Positions 8,796 through 11,061 of a DNA stretch of 11,061 nucleotides are shown in pieces. The DNA comes from an uncultured Phycisphaerales bacterium. GTDB taxonomy: Bacteria > Planctomycetota > Phycisphaerae > Sedimentisphaerales > Anaerobacaceae. Made by a program: the position numbers and the translations under genes. The stretch is taken from positions 1-11,061 of the forward strand of contig CALMMH010000413.1 of the NCBI GenBank assembly GCA_937868145.1, given 5' to 3'. Each line of letters starts with the position of its first letter. Position 1 is the first letter of the stretch. The notes under the pieces were generated by a model. It made no database searches. It saw only the letters and a program-made list of their open reading frames with translations, and was not told the origin of the DNA.

Positions 8796-9121
8796 CGCCG
8801 TCAGAGGATTTCCAGAGCGATGGATCGGTGCGAGCGGCCGGACCCGACTGGGGACAATCTCCGATGCTTCTCGATCAGAAACAGTGGTCTTATCTTTCCA
8901 GACGGTACGACCTGACTCCTCGTGAGGTGCAGATCGCCGAACTGGTGTGCCAGGGACTCCGGCATGGCAGCATCGCCGGACAACTGAGTATTCAGCCGGG
9001 GACGGTGAAGACGCACATTCGGAATATCTATCGCAAGGTGAAGGTCAGAAACAAGATGAATATGCTTCTTCGATTCGTCAGCGAGGCGCAGGGCCTGTCG
9101 GAGGGACAGATCGCGCCGTGA
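8792..9121 (+). CDS. HTH-only LuxR/GerE-family transcriptional regulator
   Basis: This 109-residue protein has a polar N-terminus of about 35 residues and a LuxR-type winged-less four-helix DNA-binding domain at about 38-98. The signature is clear: LTPREVQIAELVCQGL (41-56), IAGQL (61-65), GTVKTHIRNIYRKVKV (70-85), then KMNMLLRF. In this family the TVKTH helix contacts DNA. No receiver, PAS or autoinducer-binding domain is present, so it resembles stand-alone GerE-like proteins, whose activity is set by amount or by a partner. The start is the ATG overlapping the TPR stop, supported by AAGGGG five bases upstream; the frame upstream of it is TPR-gene shadow. It is the last gene before a terminator. 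Plausible targets are its own operon and the PEP-CTERM promoter downstream (inference). Confidence 0.88.
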   Translation: MTPSEDFQSDGSVRAAGPDWGQSPMLLDQKQWSYLSRRYDLTPREVQIAELVCQGLRHGSIAGQLSIQPGTVKTHIRNIYRKVKVRNKMNMLLRFVSEAQGLSEGQIAP

Positions 9122-9175
9122 CGCGTGGCAAGCCCGTTCGTGCATGCCCGACGGATTGCTGTGACGGAAATAGTA

Positions 9176-9219
9176 CCTCTGCCCTGGAGATTGAGGGGTC
9201 TCCATGCAGAGGTTTTTTT
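9176..9219 (+). terminator. Rho-independent terminator of the exopolysaccharide operon
   Basis: CCTCTGC (9176-9182) pairs with GCAGAGG (9206-9212). Inside, GGAGA (9186-9190) pairs with TCTCC (9199-9203) around an 8-nt loop. Seven T residues follow at 9213-9219. It lies 55 nt after the regulator's stop and should end the operon. Confidence 0.85.
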
Positions 9220-9374
9220 ATAGCCATCGTATACCCCATAAGGAGTAGTTCTTTAGTGGTATTGAGCATCCAGGATGGTCCTGTAATACCCTGTGTGGTT
9301 CCTCAGTGCCTGGATGGTTTGGGGGTTAATGGAAGAAGATTCCGTGTTATCCTGGGTGGCTTGGGCAAAATAGC
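9220..9374 (+). other. Intergenic upstream region of the second transcription unit
   Basis: This stretch between the operon terminator and the strong promoter encodes nothing I can support. It holds three degenerate 10-bp direct repeats (described separately) and one weaker promoter-like pair, TTGAGC (9262-9267) and TAATAC (9284-9289) with 16-nt spacing. It is visibly more AT-rich than the coding sequence. Confidence 0.5.
9270..9360 (+). repeat. Three degenerate direct repeats upstream of a promoter (possible operator sites)
   Basis: CCAGGATGGT (9270-9279), CCTGGATGGT (9309-9318) and CCTGGGTGGC (9351-9360) share the core CC(A/T)GG(A/G)TGG(T/C). Starts are 39 and 42 nt apart, close to four DNA turns each. 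The last two copies remain similar for seven further bases (TTTGGGG versus CTTGGGC). The nearest copy ends 14 nt before the -35 hexamer, a position suited to an activator. Binding is inference, and chance recurrence of a 10-mer with several mismatches is possible. Confidence 0.4.
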
Positions 9375-9403
9375 TTGACAGGGCTGACCTCCAAGCGTAC
9401 AAT
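9375..9403 (+). promoter_or_regulatory. Near-consensus sigma-70 promoter
   Basis: A perfect -35 TTGACA (9375-9380), a 17-nt spacer and a -10 TACAAT (9398-9403, one mismatch to TATAAT) predict transcription starting near 9410 on the plus strand. No recognisable gene begins close by. The first confident coding sequence downstream is the PEP-CTERM protein at 10192, implying a leader of roughly 780 nt or translation of the small ORFs in between. Confidence 0.75.
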
Positions 9404-9547
9404 GGACATACTTGATCGACCTCACGGGACGAGGACCCACACGCCTGATCAGTGAGGATCAGTGCTGGTTTGCGAGAGTGGGTTCGTTTTCGTAGGGTTC
9501 GGATGCCATGCCCTGTTAGGTGTCCGGGAGTAGTGACGCTCGAGTCT

Positions 9548-9555
9548 AAAGGAGG
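9548..9555 (+). promoter_or_regulatory. Strong Shine-Dalgarno-like site AAAGGAGG
   Basis: AAAGGAGG is the closest match to the anti-Shine-Dalgarno in the window. It is followed after four bases by GTG 9560 and after seven by a second GTG at 9563, both in frame with the 95-codon ORF below. Confidence 0.4.
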
Positions 9556-9559
9556 AGCG

Positions 9560-9847
9560 GTGGTGGAGAAACAGGGGAGATGTTGGTCGCTCGCACGGGT
9601 TTTCTGTGCGGGACACTGCGGAGATTTCTCCGGGAAGGCGGATCGCGCCGTCGAGGATGTGACGCAGCGCGGTTCTGCATCCCTGGGAAAGGCAGCTCTC
9701 TCTCTGCTCTCGATGTGCCATCAGGCGTCTTGCGGACGTGGATGTGTTTCGGCTTCGAAGTCGGATACGTATCGGTTTGAGATGTCTACGTTTGTGTTTG
9801 CGCAGTTGCCGCGTGGTCCCCCAGGAAGGAACCCGAGACCGGTTTGA
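9560..9847 (+). CDS. Putative small protein of unknown function (GTG start, 95 residues)
   Basis: The only support is a very strong Shine-Dalgarno (AAAGGAGG, 9548-9555), a position 150 nt downstream of a strong promoter, and a 95-codon open frame ending at TGA 9845-9847. The predicted product begins VVEKQGRCWSLARVFCAGHC, is rich in Cys, Ser, Arg and Gly, and has no family, signal peptide or membrane helix that I recognise. Third-position GC is about 60 percent by hand count, with no strong coding bias, so it may be chance open frame in a GC-rich leader. The other frames here are also partly open (66 codons from ATG 9580). Confidence 0.25.
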   Translation: MVEKQGRCWSLARVFCAGHCGDFSGKADRAVEDVTQRGSASLGKAALSLLSMCHQASCGRGCVSASKSDTYRFEMSTFVFAQLPRGPPGRNPRPV

Positions 9848-9998
9848 TTGCCTTGCGAGGGAGGATCGGTGCGCGCAGGGTCCTTCTGGCAGGCTGTTAC
9901 CGTCCCGTGTCTCGCAGCAGGAGTTCCGGCTCGTAGAGGAGCCGAAGAAGTGTAGTGTGTTTTGAGGCAGGCCCAGGAGAAGGTTGAGGAGGAGCGTG

Positions 9999-10112
9999 AT
10001 GAAGAGCAGCACCATATCATGGCTCGCAGTGTGTTGCCTTCCGGGGCTTGCTGCCGGCTCTACGACGTGTGTCGATGCACGGGCCGGCCGTGGAGTGTCA
10101 GGGACATTGTAG
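9999..10112 (+). CDS. Putative 37-residue peptide with a signal-peptide-like N-terminus
   Basis: ATG 9999 is preceded by GAGGAGGAG (9986-9994), with GGAGG six bases from the start, and the frame ends at TAG 10110-10112. The product begins MKSSTISWLAVCCLPGLAAG, a short basic start followed by a hydrophobic core with small residues and cysteines, as in a signal peptide or a small exported peptide. The remaining 17 residues are polar and unfamiliar. It stops 79 nt before the PEP-CTERM start and would share its transcript. It could be a leader peptide, a small secreted protein, the remnant of a disrupted secreted protein, or chance. Confidence 0.3.
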   Translation: MKSSTISWLAVCCLPGLAAGSTTCVDARAGRGVSGTL

Positions 10113-10176
10113 GGTCCCCAGCGGCCCGTAGCGTCTATGAGCCGTGAAGAAGAAATGTGGTCGTATAGAAGTTTTT

Positions 10177-10184
10177 GGAGGTGA
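10177..10184 (+). promoter_or_regulatory. Ribosome binding site deciding the PEP-CTERM protein start
   Basis: GGAGGTGA lies seven bases before ATG 10192. The frame is open further up to GTG 10144, but the signal peptide begins correctly at 10192, so the ATG is chosen. Confidence 0.8.
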
Positions 10185-10191
10185 GAGTGCT

Positions 10192-10800
10192 ATGGAGAAG
10201 ATTGTGAAAGGAACAATGTTAACCCTGATGGTCCTTGTGGCCGCGGGCGTGGCGAACGCCGACTACACGGATACCGTGTTCAGGGACCAAACCACCGCTC
10301 CGCTCGGGGGTGCGAACTATAGCAACTACCCCGCGTCTCCGTCCCAGATCAGCTGGTCGTTCAACTGGGCTACTAAGCTGGCCGAGTTCGTCGCTGATGG
10401 TACGCCGACGATCACCGGCGCCACGGTGGTTGTGAATGCCACCGGCGTTGCTGCCGGCGGTGATGAGAATCACGACCTCTATTTGGATGGCGATCTCGTT
10501 GGTCGCCTCAACTACGGCGCCGCTGCGACTAACAGCACGTTCGTTCTTTCGCCCGCTCTGCTGGCGAAACTGGCAGATGGAAACGCGAACATGAGCCTGA
10601 GTCTGTTTGTCGGCAACACCACGTGGTACGATGCGTGGTCGGCGTTCAATTCGTCGTCGATCACCGTCAACTACTCCATCGATGAGCCGGAGCCCCCGGT
10701 TCCGCCGGTTCCGCCGGTTGTGCCTGCTCCTGGCGCCGTGATTCTGTGCGGCCTTGGCGCTGGTCTGGTGGGTTGGATTCGCAAACGCGGAATGGCGTAA
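10192..10800 (+). CDS. Secreted surface protein with PEP-CTERM-like (VPAPGA) sorting tail
   Basis: The 202-residue product starts with a signal peptide (MEKIVKGTMLTLMVLVAAGV...ANA), cleavable after Ala23. Residues 24-163 alternate hydrophobic and polar residues like a beta-sandwich, with the acidic loop DENHDLYLDGDLVG (91-104) and many Asn/Thr/Ser. I cannot name a family. A proline-rich spacer (EPEPPVPPVPPVVP, 165-178) leads to VPAPGA (177-182), a hydrophobic helix (about 182-196) and the basic end WIRKRGMA. Motif, helix and Arg/Lys cluster form the three-part tail recognised by exosortases, with PAP in place of the usual PEP. The likely fate is export, tail processing by an exosortase such as the one encoded at 2-169, and release to or attachment at the cell surface or matrix. 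It has strong GGAGGTGA ribosome binding, and a strong terminator lies 129 nt after the stop. Confidence 0.85.
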   Translation: MEKIVKGTMLTLMVLVAAGVANADYTDTVFRDQTTAPLGGANYSNYPASPSQISWSFNWATKLAEFVADGTPTITGATVVVNATGVAAGGDENHDLYLDGDLVGRLNYGAAATNSTFVLSPALLAKLADGNANMSLSLFVGNTTWYDAWSAFNSSSITVNYSIDEPEPPVPPVPPVVPAPGAVILCGLGAGLVGWIRKRGMA

Positions 10801-10928
10801 GCCGTTCGTGTATGGCAGCGGTGCGGGACGCCTATCCCGCCCGATTGTGTCCGTCGCAGTCGCGTGCTGAGCTGGCCCTTATCAGGCGCCTGGGATGGAC
10901 AAATATCGGCCAAAGAACATGAGCAAAC

Positions 10929-10972
10929 ACGGCCTCGGGCAGAGCACTTCTGCCCGAGGCCGTATCTTTTTT
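10929..10972 (+). terminator. Strong Rho-independent terminator after the PEP-CTERM gene
   Basis: ACGGCCTCGGGCAGA (10929-10943) pairs perfectly over 15 bp with TCTGCCCGAGGCCGT (10949-10963) around the loop GCACT. ATC and six T residues follow, to 10972. The stem could also stop transcription arriving from the other strand, but the T-tract supports the plus strand. Confidence 0.92.
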
Positions 10973-10996
10973 GGGTTCTTCACAGAATTGTGGGAC

Positions 10997-11038
10997 CGAC
11001 AAACGTGGATTCCGACGCTTCGCGTCGGGAGTTTGTCG
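10997..11038. other. Bulged long hairpin of unknown role
   Basis: CGACAAAC (10997-11004) pairs with GTTTGTCG (11031-11038). Inside, CCGACGC (11012-11018) pairs with GCGTCGG (11022-11028) across the triloop TTC, and T-A plus T-G pairs extend this inner stem. GTGGA (11005-11009) is left as a one-sided bulge. No T-tract follows, so it is not a standard second terminator. It may be a REP-like dispersed palindrome, a protein-binding site or a structured RNA. Confidence 0.5.
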
Positions 11039-11061
11039 CATTGGGGCCACCAGCCTGGAGG

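Larger units (their letters stand above)
9410..10191 (+). other. Long leader region with short ORFs and hairpins, function unknown
   Basis: This stretch of about 780 nt between the strong promoter and the PEP-CTERM gene has no terminator and no recognisable protein family. It contains small hairpins: CTGATC/GATCAG (9445-9450 with 9457-9462), CGGAGA/TCTCCG around a two-base loop (about 9619-9632) and CGGCTC/GAGCCG (9927-9932 with 9939-9944). It also contains start-site-like sequences in which a strong purine stretch precedes GTG or ATG: AAAGGAGG at 9548, GAGGGAGG at 9857 and GAGGAGGAG at 9986. It could be a structured regulatory leader, a string of small peptide genes, or a decayed gene. I recognise no known riboswitch. 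Confidence 0.45.

Noticed and set aside
9122..9160. Similarity between the sequence after the regulator stop (CCGTTCGTGCATG) and after the PEP-CTERM stop (CCGTTCGTGTATG).
   Set aside because: The match is only about 13 bases and does not extend; too short to call a repeat without a genome-wide count.
9354..9374. Possible sigma-54 promoter, considered because PrsK/PrsR-type regulation of PEP-CTERM genes uses sigma-54.
   Set aside because: The GG-N10-GC spacing is not met at any GG in this stretch, and a near-consensus sigma-70 promoter overlaps the spot.
10141..10169. Promoter directly before the PEP-CTERM gene using TATAGA at 10164-10169.
   Set aside because: There is no acceptable -35 element, and the start would fall on the Shine-Dalgarno, leaving the mRNA without one.
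10144..10191. Upstream GTG start for the PEP-CTERM protein.
   Set aside because: GGAGGTGA and a correct signal peptide both point to ATG 10192.
9404..10191. Cyclic-di-GMP or other known riboswitch in the long leader.
   Set aside because: I looked for the conserved GEMM-type core and did not find it; no other riboswitch class was recognised by eye.
10823..10840. Hairpin GCGGGA/TCCCGC just after the PEP-CTERM stop.
   Set aside because: It is only a 6-bp stem with no T-tract, and the real terminator at 10929-10972 is much stronger.

Overview
The window looks like part of a planctomycete chromosome, possibly of the Phycisphaerae/Sedimentisphaerales type. The evidence is high-GC coding sequence, an exosortase-style C-terminus next to polysaccharide genes, a very large TPR protein, and a surface protein ending in the VPAPGA variant of the PEP-CTERM sorting tail. 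No rRNA or other taxonomic marker is present, so this placement is inference.

Positions 1-9219 carry the 3' part of a plus-strand exopolysaccharide/exosortase operon. In order: the last 55 codons of a probable exosortase (2-169); a GumC/Wzc-like chain-length protein fused to a BY-type tyrosine autokinase (188-2497); an unusual three-part protein with a degenerate nucleotidyltransferase-like domain, a left-handed beta-helix and a monotopic phosphoglycosyl transferase (2543-4231); a 1482-residue membrane-anchored TPR protein (4347-8795); and a 109-residue LuxR/GerE helix-turn-helix protein (8792-9121) whose ATG overlaps the TPR stop codon. A Rho-independent terminator (9176-9219) closes the operon.

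Positions 9220-10972 look like a second transcription unit. A near-consensus sigma-70 promoter (TTGACA, 17 nt, TACAAT; 9375-9403) is preceded by three degenerate direct repeats about 40 nt apart. It is followed by almost 790 nt with no recognisable protein, although this stretch holds short ORFs with strong Shine-Dalgarno sequences. The unit then encodes a secreted 202-residue protein with a signal peptide and a PEP-CTERM-like tail (10192-10800), and ends at a terminator with a perfect 15-bp stem (10929-10972). A separate bulged hairpin of unknown role lies at 10997-11038.

Working model (inference): the phosphoglycosyl transferase starts glycan assembly on a lipid carrier, the Wzc-like kinase controls polymerisation and export, the TPR protein acts as an extracytoplasmic scaffold, and the exosortase processes PEP-CTERM proteins such as the one at the end of the window. 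The small HTH protein may tie expression of the surface protein to the operon. The least-explained parts are the N-terminal domain of the fusion protein, the HTH-only regulator, and the long leader with its small ORFs. No mobile element, CRISPR array, tRNA or rRNA was found.
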